A stretch of DNA of 64,000 nucleotides from an uncultured Collinsella sp. (GTDB lineage: Bacteria > Actinomycetota > Coriobacteriia > Coriobacteriales > Coriobacteriaceae): positions 1 to 64,000 of the forward strand of contig CAUGGC010000005.1 in assembly GCA_959599095.1 (NCBI GenBank). Reading direction: 5' to 3'. Shown piece by piece: positions 31,868 to 40,288 of the stretch. The notes under the pieces were generated by a model. It made no database searches. It was not told the DNA's origin and saw only the letters and a program-made list of their open reading frames with translations. The position numbers were made by a program, and so were the translations under genes. Position 1 is the stretch's first letter. Every line of letters starts with the position of its first letter.

Positions 31868-32131
31868 ATGGTTTCTGAGAAGGCTACCCTCGTTAATCCT
31901 CAGGGTCTGCACATGCGTCCGGCTGGTCTGTTCGCCTCCACCATGGGCAAGTACGCCTGTGACGTGACGGTCGTCACCCCCGAGAAGGAGGTCAACGGCA
32001 AGTCCCCGATGGCCCTCATGGCTGCTGGTATCCCCTGCGGCACCGAGGTCGAGGTCAAGTGCGACGGCGCTGACGAGGCCGAGGCTCTGGCTGCTGCCAT
32101 CGAGCTCATCAAGAGCGGTCTTGGCGAGTAG
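31868..32131 (+). CDS. ptsH: Phosphocarrier protein HPr
   Basis: An 87-residue PTS phosphocarrier that passes phosphate from Enzyme I to sugar-specific IIA domains. The active-site His15 is in NPQGLHMRPA. Ser46, the regulatory phosphorylation site of Firmicute HPr, is present in NGKSPMAL, although HPr kinase is not encoded here. ATG 31868 follows AAAAGGAG. A TAATAT at 31795-31800 could be its -10 box. Compact and normal in length. Confidence 0.96.
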   Translation: MVSEKATLVNPQGLHMRPAGLFASTMGKYACDVTVVTPEKEVNGKSPMALMAAGIPCGTEVEVKCDGADEAEALAAAIELIKSGLGE

Positions 32132-32176
32132 AACTCAAACGGGTCGCATGTTGAACAACTAAGTTCATATTTGGGG

Positions 32177-32212
32177 GCGCAGTGACCTGTTGTAAGGTAG
32201 CTGCGCTCTTTT
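32177..32212 (+). terminator. Hairpin with T-run between ptsH and ptsI
   Basis: GCGCAG (32177-32182) pairs with CTGCGC (32201-32206), with an inner ACCT/AGGT, followed by TCTTTTG. It is probably a partial terminator that lets ptsH be made in excess over ptsI. Confidence 0.65.
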
Positions 32213-32264
32213 GTCATGGATATGGCAAAACGCTTTATCACATGACACGGAGAGAGGAATGGGA

Positions 32265-33968
32265 ATGTATCAGGGAGTCAACGCTTCCGAGGGCATCGGT
32301 ATCGGCACCGTCATGGTTGCCGTCGATCCCGACTTGACGTTTGAGCCGCACGAGGTTGCTGATTCGGCAGCAGAGAAGGAGCGCTATCAGTCCGCTCTTT
32401 CGGTCTTCTGCGAGAAGACCCAGGCTCAGGCCGACCACATGAAGGAGACGGTGGGCGAGGCCGAGGCCGAGATCATGAGCGGACACATTGTCCTGGCTCA
32501 GGACCCGGGCATGACCGACGCCATCAACGCCGCCATTGACGGCGGTACCTGCGCCGAGCAGGCGCTCATGGACACCTCGACCATGTTCGAGAACATGTTC
32601 CTGTCCATGGACGACGAGATGTTCCGTCTGCGCGCGGCCGACATCGCCGACATCCGCACCGGTATTCTGGCCGAGCTGCTGGGCAAGGAGGTCGTCGACC
32701 TCTCCGTCCTGCCCGAGAACACCGTCGTTGTCGTGCACGACCTTACGCCGTCCATGACTGCCACGATCGATAAGGCCCACGTTGCCGGTATCGTCACCGA
32801 GACCGGTGGCCGCACGTCGCACTCCGCGATCATTGCGCGCGCCCTCGAGATCCCGGCTGTCCTTTCGGTTTCCAACAGCTGCACCGCGCTGCGCAACGGT
32901 ATGACCGTTGTCGTCGACGGCGGCAAGGGTATCGTCGAGGCCGATCCCGACGAGGAGACGCTCGCTGCCTACACCGCCAAGGCCGAGGCCTTCGCTGCCG
33001 AGAAGGCAGCCCTCGAGGCCTTCCGCGGCAAGCCGTCCGTGACTGCCGATGGCATCAAGAAGATCATCGCCTGCAACATCGGTAACCCCGATGACGTGCC
33101 CAACGCGCTCGATCACGACGCCGAGGCCATCGGTCTGTTCCGCTCCGAGTTCCTGTTCATGGACTCTGCTGAGCTTCCTTCCGAGGAGGAGCAGTTCAAC
33201 GCCTACCGTAAGGTCGCCAGCGCGCTCAAGGGTGCTCCGGTCATCATCCGCACGCTCGATGTTGGCGGCGACAAGGAGATTCCGTATCTGCACATGGTCA
33301 AGGAAGATAACCCCTTCATGGGCTTCCGCGCCGTGCGTTACTGCCTGGCCAATCCCGACCAGTACAAGGTCCAGCTCCGCGCTCTGCTGCGCGCTAGCGC
33401 CTTCGGTGACGTCAAGATCATGATCCCGCTCGTCACCTGCGTCGAGGAGGTCTTGGCTGTCAAGGAGCTCGTCGAGCAGTGCAAGGCCGAGCTGACCGAA
33501 GAGGGTCGCAAGTTCAACGAGAACATCGAGGTCGGCATCATGGTCGAGACGCCCGCCGCTTCGCTGCTCGCAGACCGTCTTGCCGAGGTTGCCGACTTCT
33601 TCTCCATCGGCACCAACGACCTGATCGGCTACACCATGTGCGCCGACCGTGGTAACGACACCATCTCCAACCTGTACCAGGTGTACTATCCCGCCGTGCT
33701 CCGCTCGCTCAAGAACATCATCGAGAGCGGAGTTAAGGCCGGTATCATGGTCGGTATGTGCGGCGAGGCCGCTGCCGATCCGCTGCTCGAGCCGCTGCTG
33801 ATCAGCTGGGGCCTGGAGGAGTTCTCGATGAGCGCTCCGTCGATCCTGCGCGCCCGCAAGACCATCAGCCAGTGGACCAAGGCCGAGTGCGACGAGCTCG
33901 CCGAGAAGGCGCTCGCCTGCAACACCGCCGCCGAGGTCAAGGCACTGCTCGAGTCCGCAGCTCGCTAA
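32265..33968 (+). CDS. ptsI: Phosphoenolpyruvate-protein phosphotransferase (Enzyme I)
   Basis: A 567-residue enzyme that transfers phosphate from PEP to HPr. The N-terminal domain carries the phosphorylated His186 in GGRTSHSAIIAR. The C-terminal PEP-binding domain shows GLFRSEFLFMD, RTLDVGGDKEIPY, MIPLVTCVEEV and the active-site Cys region MCGEAAADP. ATG 32265 is preferred over ATG 32259 because the AGAGAGGA site is then six bases away. It follows ptsH and precedes fruK, so all PTS energy-coupling parts are grouped with the fructose permease. Confidence 0.97.
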   Translation: MYQGVNASEGIGIGTVMVAVDPDLTFEPHEVADSAAEKERYQSALSVFCEKTQAQADHMKETVGEAEAEIMSGHIVLAQDPGMTDAINAAIDGGTCAEQALMDTSTMFENMFLSMDDEMFRLRAADIADIRTGILAELLGKEVVDLSVLPENTVVVVHDLTPSMTATIDKAHVAGIVTETGGRTSHSAIIARALEIPAVLSVSNSCTALRNGMTVVVDGGKGIVEADPDEETLAAYTAKAEAFAAEKAALEAFRGKPSVTADGIKKIIACNIGNPDDVPNALDHDAEAIGLFRSEFLFMDSAELPSEEEQFNAYRKVASALKGAPVIIRTLDVGGDKEIPYLHMVKEDNPFMGFRAVRYCLANPDQYKVQLRALLRASAFGDVKIMIPLVTCVEEVLAVKELVEQCKAELTEEGRKFNENIEVGIMVETPAASLLADRLAEVADFFSIGTNDLIGYTMCADRGNDTISNLYQVYYPAVLRSLKNIIESGVKAGIMVGMCGEAAADPLLEPLLISWGLEEFSMSAPSILRARKTISQWTKAECDELAEKALACNTAAEVKALLESAAR

Positions 33969-33985
33969 TTTGGTATCAGAGGTAA

Positions 33986-34015
33986 CCGCGTGGTTGGAAT
34001 GGGCCGGCCACGCGG
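33986..34015 (+). other. Intercistronic hairpin between ptsI and fruK
   Basis: CCGCGTGG (33986-33993) pairs with CCACGCGG (34008-34015). There is no T-run, so it is more likely an RNA processing or stability element than a terminator. Confidence 0.5.
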
Positions 34016-34042
34016 CCCTCACATATACAGGGGGTACTGTAA

Positions 34043-34975
34043 ATGTTCTACACGCTAACCGCTAACCCGGCTGTCGACATGACGGTTTCGAGCTCTCCGC
34101 TCGAGCCCGACGAGAACGTCCGCACCGGCTCGGCCAGCTACACGGCTAACGGCAAGGGCCTCGACGTGTCCTTCGCCTTTAAGAAGATGGGCGTTGACAC
34201 CGTCGCACTCGGCTTCTTCGCTGGCTTCACGGGCAAGTTTATCGTCGAGGAGGTCATGAACCTGGGCTGCCTGTGCCGCCCGGTCTGGACCGACGGTATC
34301 ACGCGCATCAACACCTACGTCAACGATGGCCAGCACGAGTACGGCATCCTGAACCCCGGCGCTCCTATTACGCCGCAGCACCAGGAGGAGCTCTACAACA
34401 TCCTGGACACCGCGGGCGATCTCGAGTGCCTGATCGTTTCCGGCTCCGTGCCTCCCAAAGCTACGCCCGACTTCCTGGCTCAGGTCATGGATCACGCTCA
34501 GGCTCGTGGCGCCGACGTCGTCCTGGACCTGTCCTCCGACAAGCTCAAGGAGCTCGCTCACAAGAAGCCGCTGCTCATCAAGCCGAACCATCACGAGATG
34601 AAGGCCATCTTCGGCGTGCCGGTCGACACCGACGACGAGGTCCGCGTTGCCATGAAGATGGCTCACGACGCTGGCGTTCAGAACGTGCTGCTCACCCGTG
34701 GTAGCCGCGGCGACGCTTACTTCTCCAACGGCGAGGATATTTGGTACGCCAAGCGTGAGTTCAACATCAAGCTGGTTTCTTCTGTCTGCGCCGGCGACTG
34801 CACCCTCGCTGCGTTCCTGCACAAGTGGTACAGGGATCGCGACAACGTCGAGGAGGCCATGAAGCTCGCTATGGCCACCGGCGCCAACGTTGCCGAGTCC
34901 GTCGGCATCGGCGACTTCGGTCACGTCGACGAGTACAGCAAGCGCGTTGCTGTCCGCAAGCTCGATCGTCAGTAA
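34043..34975 (+). CDS. fruK: 1-phosphofructokinase (PfkB family), copy 1
   Basis: A 310-residue sugar-phosphate kinase that converts fructose-1-phosphate, the product of the fructose PTS, to fructose-1,6-bisphosphate. It shows the family start FYTLTANPAVDMTV, the substrate loop ANGKGLDVSF, and the ATP/catalytic region VCAGDCTLAAFL with the catalytic Asp at 252. The usual GAGD reads CAGD. The downstream signature MATGANVAESVG is intact. It is preceded by an intercistronic hairpin and followed by a strong terminator. A paralogue lies 189 bases downstream. Confidence 0.9.
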   Translation: MFYTLTANPAVDMTVSSSPLEPDENVRTGSASYTANGKGLDVSFAFKKMGVDTVALGFFAGFTGKFIVEEVMNLGCLCRPVWTDGITRINTYVNDGQHEYGILNPGAPITPQHQEELYNILDTAGDLECLIVSGSVPPKATPDFLAQVMDHAQARGADVVLDLSSDKLKELAHKKPLLIKPNHHEMKAIFGVPVDTDDEVRVAMKMAHDAGVQNVLLTRGSRGDAYFSNGEDIWYAKREFNIKLVSSVCAGDCTLAAFLHKWYRDRDNVEEAMKLAMATGANVAESVGIGDFGHVDEYSKRVAVRKLDRQ

Positions 34976-35003
34976 TCGAAACGCGACATATTCGTGCGCA
35001 TGC

Positions 35004-35035
35004 GGCGCCCCGGTTTCGGCTGGGGCGCCTTTTTT
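35004..35035 (+). terminator. Intrinsic terminator of fruK copy 1
   Basis: GGCGCCCC (35004-35011) pairs with GGGGCGCC (35022-35029), followed by six T. Confidence 0.9.
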
Positions 35036-35164
35036 GTTCCGTTATTGGAGAGAGATGCTCTGCCGTACTTCATCGCTTCCACACCGTTCACCGAGTTGTC
35101 CTAGCCTTTTACCGTTGGGTGGAATATACTTTCATTAACACGTTACTTCGTGAAAGGAACATTC

Positions 35165-36097
35165 ATGATTTACACGCTCACTGCAAATCCCGCCATTGAC
35201 TACAACATCGCCTGCGACGGCCTTGCTGCCAACACCGTCACGCGTACCCGTAACGCCGTCTACACGCCCAACGGCAAGGGTCTCAACGTCTCGTTCACCC
35301 TCGATCACTACGGTGTTGACACCACGATCCTGGGCTTTTTCGCCGGCTTCTCGGGCGAGTTTATCGTTAAGGGCGCCGAGGCCCTGGGCGTGCCCGTCAA
35401 GCCCGTTTGGACCGACGGCATCACGCGCGTCAACGTGTTCCTCAATGCCGGACCCGACACCGAGTACAACATGGTCAACGCCGGTGCCGCCATCAACGAG
35501 GCCAACGAGCAGGAGATGTTTGAGCTCATCGATTCGCTCGATGACATGACCTGCCTGGTCATCAGCGGCTCGCTGCCTCCCAACACTTCCGAGGGCTTCT
35601 TGGCCGAGGTCCTGCGCCGCGTCAAGGTCAAGGGGGCCGAGTTCGTCCTCGACATCTCGAGCCATCAGCTGGCAGACCTCATTGCCATGGAGCCGCTGCT
35701 GATCAAGCCCAATGACGACGAGCTGCTCGACATCTTTGGCATTAAGGTGAGCGGTGGCGACGATGAGTCCGTCAAGGGCGCTATGGCCGAGCTGCACGCT
35801 AAGGGCGCCAAGAACGTGCTGCTGACCCTCGGTGGCGCCGGTGCGTACTTCTCCAACGGCGAGCACATCTGGTTTGCCAATCGCACCTTCGACGTCAAGC
35901 TGCTGTCGACGGTGTGCGCCGGCGATTCCTCGCTCGCTGCCTTCCTGTCCGTATGGCACGACGCTCCCGAGCGCGTCGAGGATGCCCTCCGTCTGTCGAT
36001 GGCCACCGGCGCCAACGTGGTCGAGTGCCCGGGCCTGGGCGACTTTGCCAAGGTGGACGAATATAAGAAGCACATCGAGGTTCGTCAGGTCTGCTAG
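35165..36097 (+). CDS. PfkB-family sugar-phosphate kinase, copy 2 (1-phosphofructokinase-like)
   Basis: A 310-residue close paralogue of the kinase just upstream. It has the same opening (IYTLTANPAIDYNI), the same glycine loop (PNGKGLNVSF) and the same CAGD variant (VCAGDSSLAAFL, Asp254). Differences cluster in the first 40 residues and in the region around GGDDESVKG, so the substrate might be another PTS-derived phosphate such as tagatose-6-phosphate. It has its own expression signals: a GAAAGGA ribosome site and a TATACT (35125-35130) candidate -10 after the preceding terminator. Confidence 0.85.
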   Translation: MIYTLTANPAIDYNIACDGLAANTVTRTRNAVYTPNGKGLNVSFTLDHYGVDTTILGFFAGFSGEFIVKGAEALGVPVKPVWTDGITRVNVFLNAGPDTEYNMVNAGAAINEANEQEMFELIDSLDDMTCLVISGSLPPNTSEGFLAEVLRRVKVKGAEFVLDISSHQLADLIAMEPLLIKPNDDELLDIFGIKVSGGDDESVKGAMAELHAKGAKNVLLTLGGAGAYFSNGEHIWFANRTFDVKLLSTVCAGDSSLAAFLSVWHDAPERVEDALRLSMATGANVVECPGLGDFAKVDEYKKHIEVRQVC

Positions 36098-36119
36098 CCG
36101 CATCGAAAAATCGCTGCCG

Positions 36120-36156
36120 AACACCCGCTTTGGATCTCCGAGGCGGGTGTTTTTTG
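36120..36156 (+). terminator. Intrinsic terminator of the second PfkB-family gene
   Basis: AACACCCGC (36120-36128) pairs with GCGGGTGTT (36143-36151), followed by a T-run. Confidence 0.9.
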
Positions 36157-36292
36157 CTCGCTGAACGCATATGGCGTCTGCTGTCTCGTTTTATGGAATT
36201 GACGACGCGATTGCGTGTGCGCGCTTTCTCGTTTCTTGTTAGACTTCTTGAGAACCATCGATTAACGCTCACAAGTGCAGGAGGCCATAGGC

Positions 36293-37687
36293 ATGTGCAA
36301 TGTTTCGCTCAACGGTAATCAACCGTCCGATGCGTCCCTGTGCGTCCTGCGCGCGCTTGAGGCGGCTGGTCTTGAGGCTTGGTACGTGGGCGGTTGGGTG
36401 CGCGACGCCCTGATGGGGTGCCCCAGCCACGATGTTGATATGTGCTGTAGCGGCCTGTGGCAGGAGTCCAAGGCGGCGCTCGAGGCCGCCGGCATCGCGG
36501 TTGTGGAGTCGGGCATTAAATTTGGCGGAATCACGGCTATTTCCGATGGCGAGCGTATCGAGGTCACCACGTACCGTTTGGATGGCTTTTACACCGATGG
36601 TCGCCATCCCCAGAGTGTGGAGCGTGCCGCCTCGCTCGAGGACGATCTGGCGCGCCGCGACTTTACCGTCAACGCCATGGCCTGGCATCCCGAGCGCGGG
36701 CTTGTCGACCGCTACGACGGCCAGGGTGACTTGGAGCGCAAGCTGATTCGCGCTGTCGGCGATCCCAAGCGTCGCTTTAACGAGGACGCCCTGCGCATGT
36801 TGCGTGCGGTGCGCTTTGCCTGCCGCCTGGACTTTATGATTGAGCCCGAGACTAAGCGAGCGCTTGCCGAGTGCGCGCCGCTGCTCGACGCCGTGGCGCG
36901 CGAGCGTGTGGGTATTGAGCTCGAGGGCATTCTTTCGACCGGTCATGGGGGAGACGCGATGCTGCGCTACCCCGAGCTCATCTGCGCCGCCGTGCCCGAG
37001 TTGGCAGCGGGTCGCGGGTTTGATCAGCGCAGTGTCTATCATGCGTTTAACGTCTACGAGCATATCGCCCGTGTGCTTACGGTGGCGGGGGAGCTCGCGC
37101 TGTGTGACGGCGTCGCGCCCTCGTCGAGCCTTATGTGGGCGGCGTTTTTGCACGATGTGTCCAAGCCCGAGTGTTTCACGGTCGATCACGCCGGCAGCGG
37201 ACACTTCTACGGTCATCCCGAGCTCGGCGCCAAGAAAGCGCGCGTCATTATGGATCGCCTGGCGCTCTCGCACGACCTGGTGCGCGACGTGTGCCTGCTC
37301 ATCAAATATCACGACAAGCCGCTGCGCCCCGAGCGCTCCTGCCTGCTCAATATGATGCGCGCGCTTTCGGGCGAGGGCGTCGACACGCCGCGTTTGATGG
37401 ACGAGCTCATGGATCTTAAGCGTGCCGACACGCTCGGCAAGGCCCCGTCGTGCTTCTATTACGTTGAGACGATTGAGGAGATGCGCGCGATGGCGCACGA
37501 GCTGCTGAAGGCGGGGGAGCCCTATACGCTCAAGATGCTCGCCATCAACGGCGGCGACCTGATTCGTGCCGGAGTCAAGCCCGGGCCGGAACTGGGGCAG
37601 CTACTCAACTCCGCCCTCGACGCCGTGATCGAAGACAACATCCCCAACGAGCGCGAAGCTCTTTTGGTCCATCTCAACTTGAATTAG
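36293..37687 (+). CDS. cca: tRNA nucleotidyltransferase / poly(A) polymerase family with HD domain
   Basis: A 464-residue class II nucleotidyltransferase, most likely the CCA-adding enzyme that repairs tRNA 3' ends. The head domain shows AWYVGGWVRDALMG and the metal site SHDVDMCC. The RNA-binding neck has RRDFTVNAMAW and the motif RFNEDALRMLRAVRF. A C-terminal HD domain includes FLHDVSKPECF and HPELGAKKA. ATG 36293 is chosen because AGGAGG stands eight bases upstream. The two tRNA genes that follow already encode CCA, so the enzyme would work in repair. Confidence 0.9.
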   Translation: MCNVSLNGNQPSDASLCVLRALEAAGLEAWYVGGWVRDALMGCPSHDVDMCCSGLWQESKAALEAAGIAVVESGIKFGGITAISDGERIEVTTYRLDGFYTDGRHPQSVERAASLEDDLARRDFTVNAMAWHPERGLVDRYDGQGDLERKLIRAVGDPKRRFNEDALRMLRAVRFACRLDFMIEPETKRALAECAPLLDAVARERVGIELEGILSTGHGGDAMLRYPELICAAVPELAAGRGFDQRSVYHAFNVYEHIARVLTVAGELALCDGVAPSSSLMWAAFLHDVSKPECFTVDHAGSGHFYGHPELGAKKARVIMDRLALSHDLVRDVCLLIKYHDKPLRPERSCLLNMMRALSGEGVDTPRLMDELMDLKRADTLGKAPSCFYYVETIEEMRAMAHELLKAGEPYTLKMLAINGGDLIRAGVKPGPELGQLLNSALDAVIEDNIPNEREALLVHLNLN

Positions 37688-37751
37688 CTACCCAGTTTAC
37701 CTGTGTGTTCCATAACCTGCCGACAATTTTTCGGCAATTTGGAATTTCTTC

Positions 37752-37780
37752 TTGCGCTGACGTTTTTTGTCCCGTAATAT
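37752..37780 (+). promoter_or_regulatory. Promoter of the tRNA-Glu genes
   Basis: TTGCGC (37752-37757) and TAATAT (37775-37780) with a 17-base spacer, 35 bases before the first tRNA. The pair is close to consensus in place and spacing. Confidence 0.7.
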
Positions 37781-37814
37781 ATTTCCTCGCAGCACGGCAG
37801 TGCAGATGTCATGT

Positions 37815-37891
37815 GGCCCGTTCGTCTAGCGGTTTAGGACGCCGCCCTCTCAAGGCGGAGATCACCAGTTCGAATCTGGTACGGGCTACCA
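37815..37891 (+). tRNA. tRNA-Glu (anticodon CTC), copy 1
   Basis: A 77-base cloverleaf. The acceptor stem GGCCCGT/ACGGGCT has a G-T closing pair. The anticodon stem-loop is CCGCC-CTCTCAA-GGCGG, giving anticodon CTC (codon GAG). The T-arm is ACCAG-TTCGAAT-CTGGT, and CCA is encoded. Confidence 0.95.
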
Positions 37892-37913
37892 CTTCTTTTC
37901 TGCTGAGGCTTAT

Positions 37914-37990
37914 GGCCCGTTCGTCTAGCGGTTTAGGACGCCGCCCTCTCAAGGCGGAGATCACCAGTTCGAATCTGGTACGGGCTACCA
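37914..37990 (+). tRNA. tRNA-Glu (anticodon CTC), copy 2
   Basis: Identical in all 77 bases to the copy 99 bases upstream, including the encoded CCA. Together they form one transcription unit between the promoter at 37752 and the terminator at 38001. Confidence 0.95.
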
Positions 37991-38000
37991 CGCATCTGAT

Positions 38001-38033
38001 ACCCGGACTTCCCATGGAAGGCCGGGTTTTTTA
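38001..38033 (+). terminator. Intrinsic terminator of the tRNA-Glu pair
   Basis: ACCCGG-A-CTTCC (38001-38012) pairs with GGAAG-G-CCGGGT (38016-38027), followed by TTTTTATTTT. Confidence 0.92.
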
Positions 38034-38140
38034 TTTTCAAACAACCGTCTGCAATTCCCGTTTGAACCAGAGCTTTGCGTTCTGCTTATGGCCCTTACGG
38101 GTACAATATCCAAGATATTTTGACTGTTAGAAGGAGTCTC

Positions 38141-39448
38141 ATGACGGAGTCCTCTCAGCATACGTCTAAGCCCCAGGTCGAGGTTGAGGCCTCGGGCGGA
38201 GATGACAATAAGAGCGCACGCCGCGGCGCCATCTTTATCGGCGTCGTGCTGGTGGGTTATATCGTCTATCTGGTGGTAACCGGGCAGATGGGGCAGTTCT
38301 GGGCCGCAATGTCGAGCGTCCAGGCGCCTTGGCTCGCTGCTGCATGCTTTTGCATGTTCCTGTACCTGTTCTTTGGCATTGTGGCCTATGCGATCGCTGT
38401 CTGGCTCGACCCCAATTCACCCGTCGGCATTCGCGACCTCATTTCGGTCGAGGCGAGCGGCATCTTCTTTGGCAACCTCACACCTATGATGATGGGCTCG
38501 ACTCCTGCTCAGATCTACCGCCTGACCAAGGCGGGCCAAAATGTCGGCGAGGCCGGAGCCACGCAATTCACGCGCTTTATCGTGTATCAGTTTGGCCTCG
38601 TTGCCTGGGGCGCTATCCTACTGCTTGCTCGCATGCCGTTTTTTGCCGAGCGCTATGGCGACATGACGCTGCTGTGCGTCTTTAGCTTTGGTGGGCACTG
38701 CTGCATCTTGCTTGGCATCTTCGCCGTCGCGCTCATGCCTAAGACCGTCACGCGCGTCGCCCACTGCATCATCAATTGGCTTGAGCGCATTGGTGTCTCG
38801 GCCACTAAGATCGAGGGATGGCGCACGTTTGTCGATGGCGAGATCTACTCCTTCTCCGAGAAGTTCAAGCTTTCAGCCGGACATTTTTCTTCCATGCTGC
38901 TCACTGTGTTTATCACCATGCTGCAGCTCGCGTTTTTCTATCTGGTTCCGTATTTCCTAATGCTTGCCTTTGGCCACCACGAGGTCGACTTTTTCTCGGT
39001 CATGGCCGCGAGCGCCTTTGTCCAGTTGCTGAGCTCTGCGGTCCCCTTGCCCGGTGGAACTGGTGGCGCTGAGGGCGGCTTTGCATTGTTCTTGGGTCAT
39101 TTCTTTGGGTCGGCTTCGACCGCCGGCTATCTGCTGTGGCGTCTCATTACGTTTATTGCCCCTACCATTTTGGCTGCGCCTCTGCTGGGACTTAAGAGCG
39201 CCCACAACGAGAGCATCCATGCGCGCTGGGATCGTGTGATGCGCAAGCTCGGCCGCACGCCTCAGACGCCCTCTGCGCCCACTAAGCCGCACCCCACGAA
39301 TGCTGTTACCGTTGATCCCAGGAAGCACGCTCAGAAGGCTTCTGGGACCGCTAAGCCGGCTCATAAAGCCTATGTGCGCCAGACAGGCGATGGTATTCGC
39401 GTATCTCCGTCGGCACTTAATAAGAAGAAGCATCCTAAGTCGCAGTAG
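38141..39448 (+). CDS. Flippase-like integral membrane protein (LPG synthase TM region / YbhN-like)
   Basis: A 435-residue polytopic protein with about eight membrane segments between residues 28 and 350, of the family typified by the membrane part of lysylphosphatidylglycerol synthase (UPF0104, YbhN). Characteristic are the early segment with YAIAVWLDPNSPVGIRDLISVEASGIFFGNLTPMM (family pattern of a conserved small-residue loop) and PLPGGTGGAEGGFALF near residue 300. The C-terminal 80 residues are basic, Lys/Pro-rich and presumably cytoplasmic. No soluble aminoacyltransferase domain is attached, so a lipid-translocation role is more likely than lysine transfer. ATG 38141 follows AGAAGGAG. Confidence 0.85.
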   Translation: MTESSQHTSKPQVEVEASGGDDNKSARRGAIFIGVVLVGYIVYLVVTGQMGQFWAAMSSVQAPWLAAACFCMFLYLFFGIVAYAIAVWLDPNSPVGIRDLISVEASGIFFGNLTPMMMGSTPAQIYRLTKAGQNVGEAGATQFTRFIVYQFGLVAWGAILLLARMPFFAERYGDMTLLCVFSFGGHCCILLGIFAVALMPKTVTRVAHCIINWLERIGVSATKIEGWRTFVDGEIYSFSEKFKLSAGHFSSMLLTVFITMLQLAFFYLVPYFLMLAFGHHEVDFFSVMAASAFVQLLSSAVPLPGGTGGAEGGFALFLGHFFGSASTAGYLLWRLITFIAPTILAAPLLGLKSAHNESIHARWDRVMRKLGRTPQTPSAPTKPHPTNAVTVDPRKHAQKASGTAKPAHKAYVRQTGDGIRVSPSALNKKKHPKSQ

Positions 39449-39497
39449 GGCAGTCGTGCGTTCTTCATGACGCGGGGCATATTTGTGCCGTATGGGG

Positions 39498-39521
39498 GAT
39501 AATCCTCTTACGTAGATTATC
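39498..39521. promoter_or_regulatory. Candidate TetR operator
   Basis: GATAATC (39498-39504) and GATTATC (39515-39521) are perfect inverted half-sites with a 10-base centre, 44 bases before the start of the TetR-type gene. The spacing and position suit autoregulation. Confidence 0.5.
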
Positions 39522-39564
39522 TCTCATCTGTTGATGAATGCTCGCATATCGAAGGGACACGCCC

Positions 39565-40176
39565 ATGGCAACCAGCAAACCGCGTCTTGACCGCCGCATC
39601 GTTCGCAGCCGCAATGCCATCCTTTCTGCTTTCGAGCGCCTGCTCATGGAAAAGCCGTTGGCAGACATTACGGTGAGTGCCATCGCGCGCGAGGCCAATG
39701 TCGACCGCAAGACTTTTTACGTTCACTTTGGTACGGTTGACGGCCTGCTCGATGCCATTGCCGTCGATGTTGTGGAGATGATTGTCGACTCGGTCGAGAA
39801 AACGCTTGCTTCCATGGACGGCGACACCAACGAGCGCGCCCTTGGCGCGGCGGCGACCTTCTTTAAAACCGTTAACGAGGCGCTGTGCAACAACCTCGTG
39901 CTCAATCGTCAGCTGATCGAGAACATACCGCTCGATGATTTTATGGCTCGTCTTCGTGCACCGCTCGAGCACGAGATTGCCGAGCGCGATCTGCTGCCCC
40001 AAGGTCTCAAGGACGAGATGTTCGACTACTATCTGGCGTTTTTGCTGTCGGGTATTATCGGTATCTATCGCACGTGGGCGCTGTCTGACGGCTCGGTTCC
40101 TATTGAGCGCGTCTCTGAGGTCGCCAACGATCTGACCCTCAATGGCCTGTCGAGTCTGGAATCTCGTTTGGATTAG
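39565..40176 (+). CDS. TetR/AcrR family transcriptional regulator
   Basis: A 203-residue repressor-type regulator. The N-terminal helix-turn-helix reads RNAILSAFERLL, then ITVSAIAREANVDRKTFYVHFGTVDGLLDAI. The C-terminal ligand domain is all-helical and ends SSLESRLD. ATG 39565 follows GAAGGGA. The nearest plus-strand target is the flippase-like gene upstream. Downstream is the convergent importer ATPase gene. The ligand is unknown. It is the last core-composition gene before the GC-rich cobalt/cobalamin block. Confidence 0.92.
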   Translation: MATSKPRLDRRIVRSRNAILSAFERLLMEKPLADITVSAIAREANVDRKTFYVHFGTVDGLLDAIAVDVVEMIVDSVEKTLASMDGDTNERALGAAATFFKTVNEALCNNLVLNRQLIENIPLDDFMARLRAPLEHEIAERDLLPQGLKDEMFDYYLAFLLSGIIGIYRTWALSDGSVPIERVSEVANDLTLNGLSSLESRLD

Positions 40177-40288
40177 GCCTAGTTGAGCTCGTCGGCGTGG
40201 AAATTCCTGTTCACGAGGTTCTCCGGCGCCTTGGAGACCTCGCCGGCGTAGGAGCTGTAGCCTTAGGATCCTTAAATGAAAGTCCAGT

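Noticed and set aside
37815..37990. Direct repeat of 77 bases with 99-base periodicity, checked as a CRISPR or duplication element
   Set aside because: Both units fold as complete tRNA-Glu genes with promoter and terminator; there are only two copies and no spacer pattern.
40177..40288. Possible terminator between the convergent TetR and importer ATPase genes
   Set aside because: CCGGCG/CGCCGG stems can be drawn, but they are short, overlap alternative pairings and have no T-run on either strand.
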